Positions 13,331-26,104 of a stretch of DNA of 64,000 nucleotides are shown in pieces; position 1 is the first letter of the stretch; each line of letters starts with the position of its first letter. The DNA comes from Bryum argenteum. Lineage: Eukaryota > Streptophyta > Bryopsida > Bryales > Bryaceae. The stretch spans positions 8,068,345-8,132,344 of the forward strand of contig CM073326.1 in NCBI GenBank assembly GCA_037043015.1, read 5' to 3'. The notes under the pieces are model-generated. The model saw only the letters and a list, made by a program, of their open reading frames with translations, ran no database searches and was not told where the DNA came from. Both the position numbers and the translations under genes were made by a program.

Positions 13331-14054
13331 ATTAGGAAAAAGGACCAATTAATTAAGTTGACTATGCCAAATTTATGGATGTGTCTATTATCATGATTAG
13401 ATTTTTTTAATTTTTTTTAATTCATTTCTCATCTGAAATTAGTGAGTCACATAATCTTCACATAATCACGATTGTGATGCAACCAAAAACACAACATGCA
13501 TCAAATAATGATAGAAGCTTGGTATAGTAAGGGCCACGTTTGTCTAGTAAGGGCCCAAACTACTCTTTCTCTTTCTTTCTTTTTCTTTTTTTCTTTTTTT
13601 TTTCAAATGCAACTCATGATTGAAATGAAAAGATATGAAGCTGAATTTTATTTTGAAACCTCAAAATGTATGTCAATCAAAAGATGTTGGCAAGGGCAAA
13701 TATTAAGCTTTGAAATAACATTGGTTCCTACATAATAATCTACACCTATGATGGTGGACCATGGCCACAAAGACTAGAGGGGTGGTATCAATGAAGAAGA
13801 AGGAGCTGTGACAATATGGAGGTCACATGTGTGTAATAGAGAAGGGAGGGTGATGAACTCATAGAGGATTAACTTGTCTAAAGGGTAGTGTCTCGCATGT
13901 GTGCCGAATAATTAATTAATCTACATTCGGCCATTAACCAAATCCAAGAAAAATTTATCAAATTTTTCTTTTGACCATGTAAAACAGTCTAATTTTCCAA
14001 AATATTCATGCCTCATTTTTTGAATCATTTTCAGCTTAATCTCCTATACCCCTA

Positions 14055-14351
14055 AACTAGCATAGTGTTTACCCCAAGAGGGGTAAGTAGTCCAGCTATT
14101 GGAGTGATGACCTCCGGACATACATCCAAGGATGGGTCGAACGAACCTTCTATTCACACCGGTCTTTAGATAGGATGGAGTTTCTCTTCTTCTTATAACC
14201 CCTCAAAAAAAGGGATCCAACAAACTCTACCAGAATTGTACCATGTCGTAAGGGCAGTAGAAGAAGACCTATCCTTGGATGTATGCACGGAGGTCATCAC
14301 ACCAATGGCAGGACTACTAACCCCTCTCGGGGTGAACACTATGCTAATTCC
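14055..14351. repeat. Foldback (MITE-like) element
   Basis: The left arm begins around 'TAGCATAGTGTTTACCCC' and the right arm ends with its complement 'GGGGTGAACACTATGCTA'. The inner parts also pair: 'GATGACCTCCGGACATACAT' against 'ATGTATGCACGGAGGTCATC'. Arms are roughly 90 bp around a ~110-bp centre. A related fragment ('ACTACTAACCCCTCTC') occurs near 52945, so it is a dispersed family. Confidence 0.75.
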
Positions 14352-16434
14352 TACCTAGCCACTAGTGCCTTAGAGATACCCAACATGGTATCCCCCAAAG
14401 GACTTTGACATACCCATACAACCCTGGTTGGGTGAACCATGGATGCAAGCACCACGTCGGCATGGGGAGTCGAACCCACAACCCCCTCATTGGAGGCTTT
14501 GTGGTGCCTCTTATAGGCTACGTCATATGACTTGTTACATGCAAAGAGTAGTCGTCCATGTCATGTGCAGTAGAGACTTTCCGGAAATGTTTTTATGCTT
14601 TGATTGCAAATGTCACCGCAATCAGAGGCACAGTTTTGGACTTACGACCGGAATGTTGAATTGACTCGACCACTTATTTTATTGATTTTGCTTGCCTTTA
14701 ACGGCATTGGTCCATGGGCCATGTCGATTGCATGGTGAAACATAATCAAGGGCCGTGAAAGAACCACACCAAAATGGACTACTGTTGACGGAACCACAAA
14801 AAAAATCGAGCCCCTCATAATGTGGCGCGATTTGGTAGCACATTCGGTTATTTCTTGCTTTGTTATGTTACCGCATATCAAACATTTGGCACTCTTTCCC
14901 CCTTATTATTGGGAGCCTACCATAAAAGTTTTTGAATGGTTGTTGGTCTTTCATTGGCAACTTTTTTTTAAATAAAAATTACGTAACCGCCCCACTTCTT
15001 ATAAGAATCGTGTACTTTGGAATTCATTATTGGTATAATGCACGTCTTATTTTTTTGTACCTTCCGTGATATTATTTACAACAATCTTTGTCAAAAAGTA
15101 CTTCGGGTTGTATATAGATTTGCGTTCTCTTTCTTTTGAGATGGCTAGAATGACGTGATACTTTAGATTATGTTTGGACCTATTAGAATAAAAATAAAAT
15201 GGATTGATATTAGGTTGGTTATGGTTTTTGAAAGTGGGAAAATGGTAGGTGTGCAAGAAACTATATTTTAAACATACGAAAAATTTTAAAATGGAAATTA
15301 TTATGTAACTCTTGCTTGTATATATGCCCTTGGAATTTGGTCATATGTGGTCATTGTCGTGGAATCTGATGATCCAAAAACACAACAATTTTATGTGCAC
15401 GAACATTGGGCTCGTTCATTTTGGTTTAAATCGGATGGTGGGCGGTGCGGTCACTTGCCTTGATGAATTAATTTTAGTGTTGTAAACTTCCGGGGATTGA
15501 AAAGCACACTTGTCTTTCAAGTTCAGATTTTAAAGGACAGCGCGATAGGATTGTGTACAATGGACTGGCAAGCAAGCTATGACCAATTGAACTCCATGTA
15601 GGTAGTTAATAAACTTAAAATTGACATGAAATGCTCCGAAAAATTTACTATACAAAGTGACAACATTGTGGGTCATACATCATTTTATTATTTTTAATTG
15701 ATTGAATAAATTATTAATTTTTGGTATTTTTATTTTATTTCTTTAAAATATGAATTTTCAAATATAAGTATTAACAAAATTTCATTTTACATATAGTATT
15801 TGTTATTTATGTTTGTTGCTTTGCACTGAAAAATCACTAGTGGAGAAATGTTTGCCTTAAAGTAGGGATTACACCCATGAGTACACGTTGGGCACTTTGT
15901 ACACCCTCGTGTATTGAGCTTGCTAGTTGGTGTAAAACACTGCACTCCAAAGGACCGGTAATTAAAATATGGCATCGCGTTGGCCAGTGATGAATACAAC
16001 CACCACGATGACCAACAATGCCTACGTTGACAAATAGAAGCTAACACTACCGTTCAAAGTAGAGCTCAAACTTATGTTGGCAAGGTTCTCAACACATTAA
16101 GTTAAGTCCAATTACCACCCGGGCATGCAAAGAGCCAAATAGAGCATGCTCGCTTGATGGAGTGCACTTTCACAGCAGAAAAACAACAATGCCACTTAAC
16201 GGACAAGAACCAAATGTAATGGATAGTAATGTCAAACACGAGTACACCACCTCCCTCTTTCGGAGTATTTATTCAGAGTACTCTAAACTCTTTTCCACTA
16301 GTAAATGAGAGCGGGTGTACAATACATTAAGAGATGAGGTTAAGAAGAATGCAGTTCCCCAAAGCCCCTTCTCCAAACTCTAGATAACACATTTTGCTAA
16401 AGGCGTAATTTTGTAGCTCTTGAGGTAATAGTTT

Positions 16435-16438
<4 letters not shown>
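14352..16438. other. AT-rich intergenic DNA
   Basis: No supported gene. A short stretch near 14460-14485 resembles a tRNA T-arm on the minus strand but does not extend into a cloverleaf. Confidence 0.45.

Positions 16439-16482
<44 letters not shown>
16439..16482. repeat. (AT)n microsatellite
   Basis: An uninterrupted run of about 22 AT dinucleotides. Confidence 0.95.
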
Positions 16483-16486
<4 letters not shown>

Positions 16487-16615
16487 GAGAAACATATATG
16501 AAGTTGTAAGATAGATATGACAAGGATTTCAAGACACACAAAATCATCCTACTCTAATAATTCAAATATAAACTATCAATTTGGCTTTCTATAAGTAGCA
16601 ATTAAAAAAGAGAAA

Positions 16616-16975
16616 CACTAGTAGAAAAACTCAAACATTACCGTTTGTTCGTATGACTCAAACAATTGTAAAATAAATCTCAGTAGTACACTTTATGACT
16701 ATTTGAATCATCCCAAATAGATTGTAATGAATTGAGGGTAAGGGTACCCCCTCCAAAAATAGTGTGATTTTATGAAACTACTTTTTTATAAAAAAAAACA
16801 ATATATAAAAATTATTCTAACCAAATGGTATTATAGATGACATGGCTATTAATAGTTGTCTACATGAGGTTAAAAAAAGGGATTTCTGACACATATATAA
16901 TGAATTACACATAATGAGACGCATATTAATGGTACCTATATCATGCCCTTGCCCTTGAATGTTTTTCTACTAGTG
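16616..16975. mobile_element. 360-bp non-autonomous CACTA-type element
   Basis: The left end reads CACTAGTAGAAAAAC and the right end reads GTTTTTCTACTAGTG, a 15-bp perfect terminal inverted repeat starting with the canonical CACTA. The interior is non-coding. The flanking triplets (AAA left, CAA right) are not a perfect 3-bp duplication, so the target-site duplication has decayed or I cannot confirm it. The coding part of a CACTA transposase is present as debris at the window start, but descent from that family is not shown. Confidence 0.8.
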
Positions 16976-18080
16976 CAATGCAAGTGGTCTATTTCTATGA
17001 TTTTCAACTTGACCATATGGTTGCACCATTCCCAAGGTGTTCCACAAGTTTCAAAATTTTTGATTCAATCAAGCCTACACTCTTTTGTCGTGTATATGCT
17101 CTAATAGTGCATTCTTGACATTTTATTCCATGTCGATCTGATATGACTTGACTACAAGTTGCTAACAAAAAAAAAATGCCAAATAGTCTTGTGGTACCTT
17201 AGCATAATTCTCCATGTTAGAGGAATATGTACTTGCCCCCCATGCCCTTTGTGGATTTGAGAGCATGATGGACACAAGTCCCAATAATTTGAGCATTCAA
17301 CTAACATGTGCAAAGTGTTATCGAACTAAGGGTCCCTTTACGCTATGGAACAAGAGTCATGACCAAGGAAATTAAAAATCATTTTCATGGTCATGGTTCT
17401 TGGTCAAGAGCTGTGATAATGATAAATGAGAAATGAATTTTAGGGTGGCGTGATCACTCTTGTAGTGTAAAGTGGATTTGGGCGGGGAGAAATTTATGCT
17501 CAATTTTCTGATATGAATCCTCAATTACCCTCCCCTTTTTTCTTCCTTTCTCATCAAATAATTGAAGACTAGCCAATCAATGATTTTTGAGCCTCATGGT
17601 GTCCTTGATTGTTGTTGAGTTGAGGCATTTGCTTTGACTCAACTATAATCAAGGAGACCATGAATACATTAGCCTTTATGGAAAATTTAGCATACTTTGG
17701 GGATCTCAAAGTTAGTGGCCATTCTCCTGGAGGAGTTTTTTTTACTGTCTTTGATTTTTTTAAGATCTTATTCTTAAGTCTACTTTCAAATACTTTTCCA
17801 AAAATAGACAGTTGGATGTTTATCATTTGCAAGATCATAACACCCAGAGTTTGTGCAATTTTTATATAGCTTAGTGTACTTAACACTAATCAACATTATC
17901 AATGTAAAATCTAGACCCCAGCCATGAGATACTGAGGCCTGCTTGAAATGAGTGATGATCTTTCTTTCTTTTTGTACACTCAGGCATTTACTAAGGAACA
18001 TTCCATTTCTGTTTTCATAATATCTGAGTTATTTTTTGCAATGATAAATTAGTCAGCTTGGTGAGTGCACCAAAGTAGCA

Positions 18081-18203
18081 AACACGTATTTCGTTAAAAT
18101 GGGAATATTCAATGATTTTGAGAAAATACAGTTTAGCTCGACTCAAGCTAAACTGTCATTGAAGTGAGAATGTGAATATTCCCATTATAACGAAATACGT
18201 GTT
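18081..18203. repeat. 123-nt hairpin (MITE or small-RNA precursor-like)
   Basis: The outer arms AACACGTATTTCGTTA and TAACGAAATACGTGTT are perfectly complementary and continue through GGGAATATTCA / TGAATATTCCC. An inner stem CAGTTTAGCT / AGCTAAACTG closes a short loop at about 18139-18145. The intermediate part pairs poorly. Size and two-stem shape resemble either a short MITE or an inverted-repeat small-RNA locus. Confidence 0.6.
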
Positions 18204-18714
18204 AGTAGGTTTCCACTAACCTCTCCCTCCATTGGAAAAGCTTCACCAATGCCCTCATTTCAACATCTCATGCATTAATCCCAATCGGAACTCCCAATTG
18301 TTGGTGCACCCTATATTCAACGTAGGAATTCGTTCAACTAATTTCATACTTTGAAATGAATTTTCTTGTGGTACGTTTGATCCGTATTGGGTCGGACATT
18401 CAAAATTGCGTTAAACAATCACAACTCGTGTCGGATGATGCTCATATCGTTCCGGGTTTTTTTTTTGTACTATTTTCTTGTCACTCGGGAATCGAGGCGG
18501 TTCTTGTACTATTTTACTTTTTTGGCAGAGAATGAGACCGGACCCGAGACTGTTACAGAAACATTGCTGTGGGGCTTGAATTATTACAAACAACAGTCGA
18601 CATGTGCATGGATGTGTTTGTTTGTATTCGCGTACAATTTGGGGCCTTTTCCTTGTTCGGACTCACCATATTCTCCCCGTCATTCCATGCAGCTGCCCAT
18701 ATTTCTGTCTGTAG

Positions 18715-18915
18715 GGCAAGGGCATGATATGGGTACCACTAAGACGCGCCTCATTATGTGTTTAATTCATTATATATGTGTCAGAAATTCCTTTTTTAAC
18801 CCCAGGTATACAACAGTAGCCATGTCACCTATAATACCATCCCGTTAGAATATTTTTTCAATATTGTTTTTTTTTATCAAAAAAGTAGTTTTTAAAAAAT
18901 CACACTATTTTTTGG
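18715..18915 (-). repeat. Inverted partial copy of the 16.7-kb CACTA derivative interior
   Basis: The reverse complement of this stretch matches 16745-16945: 'GGGCAAGGGCATGATATGGGTACC' here (quoted in two parts: GGGCAAGGGCATGATAT, GGGTACC) against GGTACCTATATCATGCCC there, and CACACTATTTTTTGGAG against CTCCAAAAATAGTGTG. The CACTA termini are absent from this copy, so it is a truncated or divergent member in opposite orientation. Confidence 0.65.
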
Positions 18916-19014
18916 AGCCCTGCCAATGCCCGAATTAGTCCACATTGTGGTTCTCAAGGGAAATATGTTATGGGAGTTAATGAAATCTCAAAGTAAAGTA
19001 TTATTTTGTAGAGT

Positions 19015-19075
19015 TTATTTTTTTTAACTTTTTTTAACTTTTTTTAACTTTTTTTTAATTTTTTTAATTTTTTAA
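19015..19075. repeat. T-rich simple repeat (AACTTTTTTT)n
   Basis: Imperfect tandem units of AAC/AAT followed by 6-8 T residues. Simple low-complexity DNA. Confidence 0.85.
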
Positions 19076-19209
19076 TGGTAATTCTCATAAGTATATTTTG
19101 AATGTACCTATTGCTTCATAACCATAATCCTTATTGCCCCTTGTTATTTAAGTAAAGACTTCATATGGTAAACAAGCAAGCCAATGTTAACTTGTTCATG
19201 ATCCTAGTA

Positions 19210-19500
19210 TGGCTTAGTTGTTTAGGTCAACCCCTAACTCTCCTTAAAACCCGAAACGGGTTTTTGAGGTTCCCGCAAGAGAAAAACTCAGCCAACTTTG
19301 ACTGTTATAATCTCACAAATGAGGAAGAATGAACGGTTCAAATTTGGTATGTGAGAAGAATGTCAAGTGAACTTCGAGATCTTACGGTTGAATCTTTTGA
19401 ATAATGCTTGGATTGAGATTTTTTGAACGTAATCTAAAGAAAGGTCAAATTTTGTGACTTAGACCGTTTTGCAACAAGGAGAGTTAGGGGTTAAATTAAA
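19210..19500. repeat. Dispersed repeat with AACCCCTAA termini, copy 1
   Basis: The stretch is bounded by CAACCCCTAACTCTCC on the left and GGAGAGTTAGGGGTTAA on the right, an inverted repeat of about 15 bp. Its interior (GACTGTTATAATCTCACAAA) matches the interior of 27700-27970, which has the same TTAGGGGTTAA ends. Confidence 0.6.
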
Positions 19501-21507
19501 GCTATTGGGTGAACTTTTTTTTAATCATATTTTTGCTTGTTTTCATTTGTTTCATTATATAAGTCAACATAACTGGATTCTTGTCTCCACAGGAAAAAAC
19601 AAAAATAACAAACACCTTCAAGTTTGTTCCTGAAATTATGAGCTATCATTTTAAAGCTCAGTTTGAACATGGAAAGATGAAAAGGAGCATAGAAATGGAA
19701 AAAGAGGGGACGCGTACAAGGACATGAGCATAAATCATGCGAAGTAGGGCACGCTATCGCATCCTTGTTGCGTCAGTAGAAACATCGCCTTTGGTAGACA
19801 TAGTGTCATTCTGGACGTAACATTTGTAACTTAAGGTAAGGTGCTCAATAATGGCTCAAAAATCAGCATGGGAAGATGATGTATGTGCAAGCAATTTCAA
19901 TTTTGCGTAAAGGGAAAGATAGAACAAGTGGAATTGTTATTCTTGGACTCTTGTACGATTTGCAATGAATCTTCGAAGTTGGACTTGTAGGTGTTTCTAA
20001 AATGAAGGTTCTGAATTGGCACCCTACAATGTTCGTTGGATTGCAAAGCTATTCCGTACTTGTGGGTGAAGAAATGCAGAGATTGATTTCAAAGTGTGTG
20101 CCATTTTAGAGCATCTTACCGTATAGGGAGTTGAAAGCAAGTAAAATGGCGATGTAGAGATCTCGTGAACTTTGGTCCGAGTTGAACTTTACAAATCGGC
20201 GAGTCTTTGATTTCCTCATAAGAAACTTGTCTTGTGTTTCTTTCTATCAACACATACCCCATAACCGGCATTAATAGACGGGTCTTAGGTAGCCCATTTA
20301 TGCTAGGGGTTTGGTCTCATGGGCTACAACCTCCATTATATGTGAACGATGATGGTGAACTTAACAAACTCCACAAGGTAGTGGGCTCACATTACAATCT
20401 TTCTCGATCAAAATGTCTCTAAACTAAGGTGAGCCCACCTATTCCCGAGCATTTAAAGGTCTCTCATTAGAATGGAATATGAACGTTTTATTCTTCCATA
20501 CACAAACAAATACATATGAAAATATCCCAAGTGGAATCATATTTTTATAAATCAATCTCTATCTTCAAAAAATTCCCAATCTAAAGGACATGTGAATGCC
20601 TATCGTGAGGCATAAGTAGGGCATGAAACCAAGTAGTTTCCTCCCCATTCCTCATCACATGCTTACCCACTTATGATTAAGAACCATCCAGTCAAATATA
20701 GCCACTTAACTTTTGTGTAAGAGATTAACATAGCATGAGCTCCACTTGCATGTGGGAGTGTGTTTGGTTTCACCCACATTACTAGGTTTGGTTTTAGGAG
20801 GGGGGCTTGAGTTTAGGCATGATGACCAAAGTACAAGAGAGTGACAAAATGATGCAGTATCTACCATCGTTGTCATATTGGACAAATCACTATTCATTTC
20901 TTGCGTCCTATAAGACAAGTTATAATTTATCAAATGTACCTTTCGAGTACATGTCATGAATAGTAACATGTCCTATAGGACATGGAATGAATAGTGATTT
21001 ATCCAAAATGACAACCATGGTATTTACAAACTACTTTTGTTATGTAGAGGTTGTGGGTTGAATCTCTTACTACAAATTCCCAAATCACTTGATTCAATCT
21101 CTCAAGTTGAGCTCTTCTACTCTTGTTTGCTCGAAAAATAATTAATAACTTTTCATTCCTTCAAATGTACACTATAATCTTCCTTTTCTTTTTCATTCCT
21201 TTTGAAACATGGTCAAAACTACAACGTAATTTTGGCTCCCTTTCATTTTCAATTTTAGACTTTTTCATATGGGATTTCTTGTTTTGATTCATAACCACTT
21301 CATGGATGTAAATGAAGACTTTTGTCTCCATTGTCTTATTCAGAAACTCATGGTATGATAGTCGAACTTAGCTTACTTTGGTATACACACCGCTTGTTTT
21401 TTTCACATTAGAATTACAATGCATATTGGTTTCTCTTAAGAGAGGAATTCTAAATTCACTACCTTATAGTTAAGATGTCATGTATTCTACAAAGAAATAC
21501 TTTAACT

Positions 21508-22470
21508 CCTAAACGTCCTTGGGGTATTTTTAGCCAAAAACTCATTTTCAAAAAAAGTGATATAGATGAAAATAAAGATAAGCTATTCAGATCTCAACCG
21601 TACAAATTTGTAATAGATCATGTGGACCAAAACTTGACACATGGGACCTCATAGATTGCGAGATCATAACATATTAGTGCGCAAAACAGGATACAAAATA
21701 TCATCATTTTCACTTTGAAGTGAAAATACTACCAACATGAAATTTGCAATCAAAAAATCAGCAACTAGAAAGTTGTTCATCTTCATCTCAAAGACACTCT
21801 TGTACCAAAAAATTCATCAAAAAAAAATCTTGGCTCAAATAGTAGCCTTGTAGTTGTGAAAACTGCCAAAAATTTTACAAAGGAAAAATAGTCCAAAACA
21901 AGACCCCTCGCACTCAAATCTATGCCTTTTCTTCAATATATCCTCGATTGGGCCAAGGTTTCTACCACTAAAAATAGACTATAATTGGAATCCATCCCAA
22001 AAAATAAAGTCAAAATCTAACGGTGGATGAAGGAGATCTAGCTCTTCAAAAATCATCCATCTTTTCACTTTTTTCATCGTAGAAACATCACTGCAAAGCC
22101 AATACCAAAGTTATTTAGATCAAAAAACTTCCAACTACAAAGTTGTTGGGATGCATCTAAATATCAAACCTATGAAAAAAAGTTCATGAAGAACTATTTT
22201 AGATTTCACATAATTGGCTTGCAATGGTAAAACATGCCAAATGTTTGAAAACCCAAAGACAAAAGCTGCCTTCACTAAAATCCATGCCATTTATTCATAC
22301 TTTATTTTATGAGTCTGCAATTTTTACTACATAAACTAGACTTGATTTGTGACCTAACCCAAGTGATTTCGACAAAAACGGAGTTTGGATGAAGAAGTTA
22401 TGGCTCTTCAAAGTTTCTGCCCTTCATCCAAAATGTCGTTTTTCGACACTAGGGACGTTTAGGGGTTAAT
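21508..22470. repeat. Dispersed ~1-kb repeat with CCTAAACGTCC ends, copy 1
   Basis: The left end CCTAAACGTCCTTGG and right end GGGACGTTTAGG are inverted copies. The interior has no ORF but shares phrases with 51107-51930 in the opposite orientation, such as CTCATAGATTGCGAGATCAT here, and ATGGCTCTTCAAAG here against TTTGAAGAGCCATAAG there. This points to a moderately repeated non-autonomous element. Confidence 0.6.
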
Positions 22471-22479
22471 AGAGTTGAG

Positions 22480-25400
22480 AATAATGAATCTTTCAAGAGA
22501 ATATATTATTTCTATAACAAGTTCAAGTACTACGGTTTTGGTATGATACATGCATCTTGAGAGTATATGAGCACTAATAAGGAAAAATACTTTACAACAA
22601 TCTCCAACAAAAATATGATGAGTATACCAAAAAATGCATCCAACTTCACTAACTCCACTTTACATATAGAAATGGGTACATCCATCATAGGAGTAACCTC
22701 AAGATCCTCATATACGTAACTAGAATTGTAGATAAAATCTATAATTAGCCTCCCCAAAGCTCTACTACAAAGGTCCTATAACCATCTCCACCATTTCCCA
22801 CTTGATACGCTACATTTAACTAAGTCCAGACGCATTCACGAATTCTAGACTAGAGTAGATTTTGGAAATAATCATTACAATATTGATCATTACAATAATT
22901 GAAAATTTACAGTAGCGGGATGTGAGTATCTTACAAAGATCCTCCAATTTTCATTTTTGTGTTCACACTGCATCTTGTGAGTATGGGGGGATCCTCGTTG
23001 CCTTACTTCTCAATTGCTTCCAGTCCAGAAGTAGCTAAATATGTCATTTATACAAACCATTTGTCTTTTTCCTTTTTTTTTTTTTCTTTTTTTAATCTCA
23101 CCTAAGCACAATACTCATCCACACATTTGAATTTCCTTAGAAATCGAAATCTAGTAGCTACATTAATCACCATGCGATTGAAGATGGGTCATGCAAGATA
23201 TTTGAAACTTTGAGATGAGTGAGTGTCCTATGAGAAAGAAGGCTATGAGTGCACAGGCTTGGTTGTGGTGAAGAGCATGGTGCGGAAGTATCTACTGGAG
23301 TGCACAAGCTTTTGGAGCATATGACCGGGTCTAAAAGGCTGTTCTCGTCTTGCAGCGAGATTGTTGTGAGAGAAATTCACCTCCAGGCGCACAAGCGGTG
23401 CAAGAAAGTTCAATGATAGGGGCTATGGACACATAGGAATATAAAAAAGTCCAAGTTGGAATGTGAAACAGGGAGATAAAGTATTGCTGTAAAAATAAAA
23501 AAAAGAACGAAAAGAAAAGAAAAAGAAAAGAAAAGAAAAAAGTTGGAAATTGGGGTTTTGCATACGGTATGCATTGATTACATTTGTACTCGAATAAAGT
23601 CCATATTTGCGTGTATGATAGTAAGGTGTACAATTATCATGCACTGCTTGGTAAGAGCATGCCCAACCCTGTGCCCTAGGTTAGGCTGCTAGATTGCGTC
23701 AAAAGCTTGGAGGCGTCGCTCGAGGAGGCGTGGATATCCCACCCGAGGCGGGAAGGTAGGGTAGAGGAAAAGGCTGCTCACCAATCACATTTTCTAACAA
23801 GCCGGATATAATAAAATTTATTTTTTGCCAATAGAATCTTTGCCACGTGTCACTCTCTCATTGGGGCTGCTAAAATGTGAGTGAAGGCATGGGATAACTT
23901 TGAGTTATGGTGTGCTAAAATTTAGCAGACTTCAACCCCCTTGGCCGGATTACAGGGATACTACGTAGGTTGAGGTTCCTCACTCCAAACAAGGCTCCAC
24001 TCTCTGGCAGACTGGACATGCTCTCAAGGTCACAAGGTGGACAAAGTGGTTGAAAATGAAATTTTATTCCTTGATAAGAAACTTTTACAACTATTATCTT
24101 ACTCAAACAAACAAACCACCTTCGCAAAATTTACTGTGATGCTCAATGAACAAACTCACTGAATTATGGACGGTTTCCTTGTACCGTACCACCATAGCAG
24201 GTTCGTTAAAAAATAACTCTATTTTTAAAAAACGTAAAAAAATAGAAATTACAAGCCAAGAGGAACAAAAAGTTGGGAAATTATAAATAAATGCAATAGT
24301 CAATTGGGTGAGTTATTGCAATAGTCAGATCCTTTGGTTCATTTCTCTCCTTTGCATAGGGTTTTCCGAAAAAAACAAAAGAACAAATTTCAATAAAATC
24401 TATGTTTTGGCAGACGAACCTTATTTCTTCAAAAAAAAAAAAAAAAAAAAAAAATTAAAAAAAATCGTTCATGCTATGGTGGTACGGTAATAAGAATAAT
24501 ATATGCCTAGAACAAAATATTAGTGTGGGTAACACTCAATACCATAGGGTAGTGAATAGGCACATCCTTATTATTGAGATCTACCTCATCATCAAGTAGA
24601 TTAGTGTGGGAATAGGCACAATTTTCATTGTTGGAATATACCACAGCTTTAAGTAGTGGCCAGTTCCAATACATAGCGTGAGAGCACATTTCAGGGAGTA
24701 GAAAGCCGGAACTTTCCTTTAGACGATCTTCCACAAGAGGCACGCCTGGACTTCAATGACAAGATGCAATGTAAGCCCTGCTCCAATGATTCCCTAATTA
24801 TTTCCCCAGAATCGTGTTTGACCCTGTAAATTAGACCCACTTTCCTGTAACCTAAACCACAAACACGAACCAGTCCTTTTAATAGAGCAGCACATGATGC
24901 TTGTACAGTCAAAAAAACGTTTCATAATTTGGAATATGATGGGCTTGACCGTGTCCACAAAGCTGATCAAAGGATGCCCCTACTCAAACATTCTGTAATA
25001 GCATAATCAGTCACGTAGAGAAAAATCGATTGTGATAAATAAAGCTTTGGATGATTCACACGATATTTGTAAATTTAGTACGTCGGGACTGTTTTGGGGA
25101 CAAGGTGCACATTCCGAAAAAATCATTTAAAAAACGTGGGGATCTCCTTCATGAGAGAAGTGTAACCCTGCCACCAGAGAAGATACGATATGAGCAGGGT
25201 TTGGTCAAAGTTCGAACACAGTGTTGCACTGGCAAAGCATCAAATGAACCATGGCGCACATTTTATGAACACGATTCGTTTCATACTTTACCATACCAGT
25301 GCAATACTGGTACAGTTCAAGCTTCAGAAAACAGGTAGGGAGAATTTCATGAAATTACAGATCCAGCTCAGAAATGAGACTGCAGTGTGTGTCGAGACTA

Positions 25401-26100
25401 AACACCGAAGCCTTCTTTCTCCTGTATATAAGAATGGTGGGAAATATTTGAGTTTGAAACTTTTAGCACATACTAAGATGCTACAGTTAAAATGCATTTC
25501 ACTTGGTCACAGTACTCTGTGTGTGTTTGACTCCAAAAACACCAGAAAGTGTCCATGTATGCATCCCCGGAAGCGCAGGTACCTAATACTGAGAATCGAG
25601 ATAGAAGGGAAGCGTTCGAAGTATTGGCAAGGTAGAGGGAACGTACCAGAATCTCTGTCTCTCGTTGTGAACAGCAACTCGTTGTAAATGGTGAGCACGA
25701 TTTGGTCACTGATTTTTTATGACGATGGTTAGTGTTCTACTCCCTCTACTCCACTATACATGTGCTCTTTCGAACAAAGTGTAATAACAAGAAGTTCTCA
25801 ATATCAGATTGATAAACGAGATGTACAAGCAAGAGGCTCAGAATGCTTTCCGGCAAGAATGAATATATCATGAACCAATTAGACAAACGGCAGAGATGTA
25901 AATACTTGTTGTGGAACAAAGACGATATCAGTTATAGCGACCCACAACTACCCGATAGAAATTGCGTGAATCTTCGGACAAACTTAGCTCTCGTACCTAA
26001 AGTTCTCTATACTGAATCACTCATCGCTCGAAGAGTACACTGAATCATAATGCTCAAATCAGTCATCTGATCTATGAACATAGGGAAAGTTATGAACATA
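22480..26100. other. AT-rich intergenic DNA with a poly-A tract
   Basis: No credible gene. It includes a long A tract at about 24429-24456 and a purine-rich tract near 23495-23540. GAGCATGCCCAACC near 23656 and its near-complement GGACATGCTCTC near 24013 could be the ends of another small inverted-repeat element, which I could not confirm. Confidence 0.4.
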
Positions 26101-26104
26101 GGGA

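Noticed and set aside
14440..14500. tRNA-like T-arm (minus strand GGGTTCGACTCCC)
   Set aside because: No matching acceptor stem, D-arm or anticodon arm could be placed around it; it may be a tRNA-derived fragment within a repeat.
23653..24024. Possible Tourist-like MITE (GAGCATG...CATGCTC)
   Set aside because: Only about 10 bp of imperfect inverted ends and no matching target duplication.
25051..25687. Overlapping plus-strand frames of 95 and 165 codons
   Set aside because: No domain, ordinary composition for chance frames, no splice partners; the 3' frame overlaps similarly long minus-strand frames.
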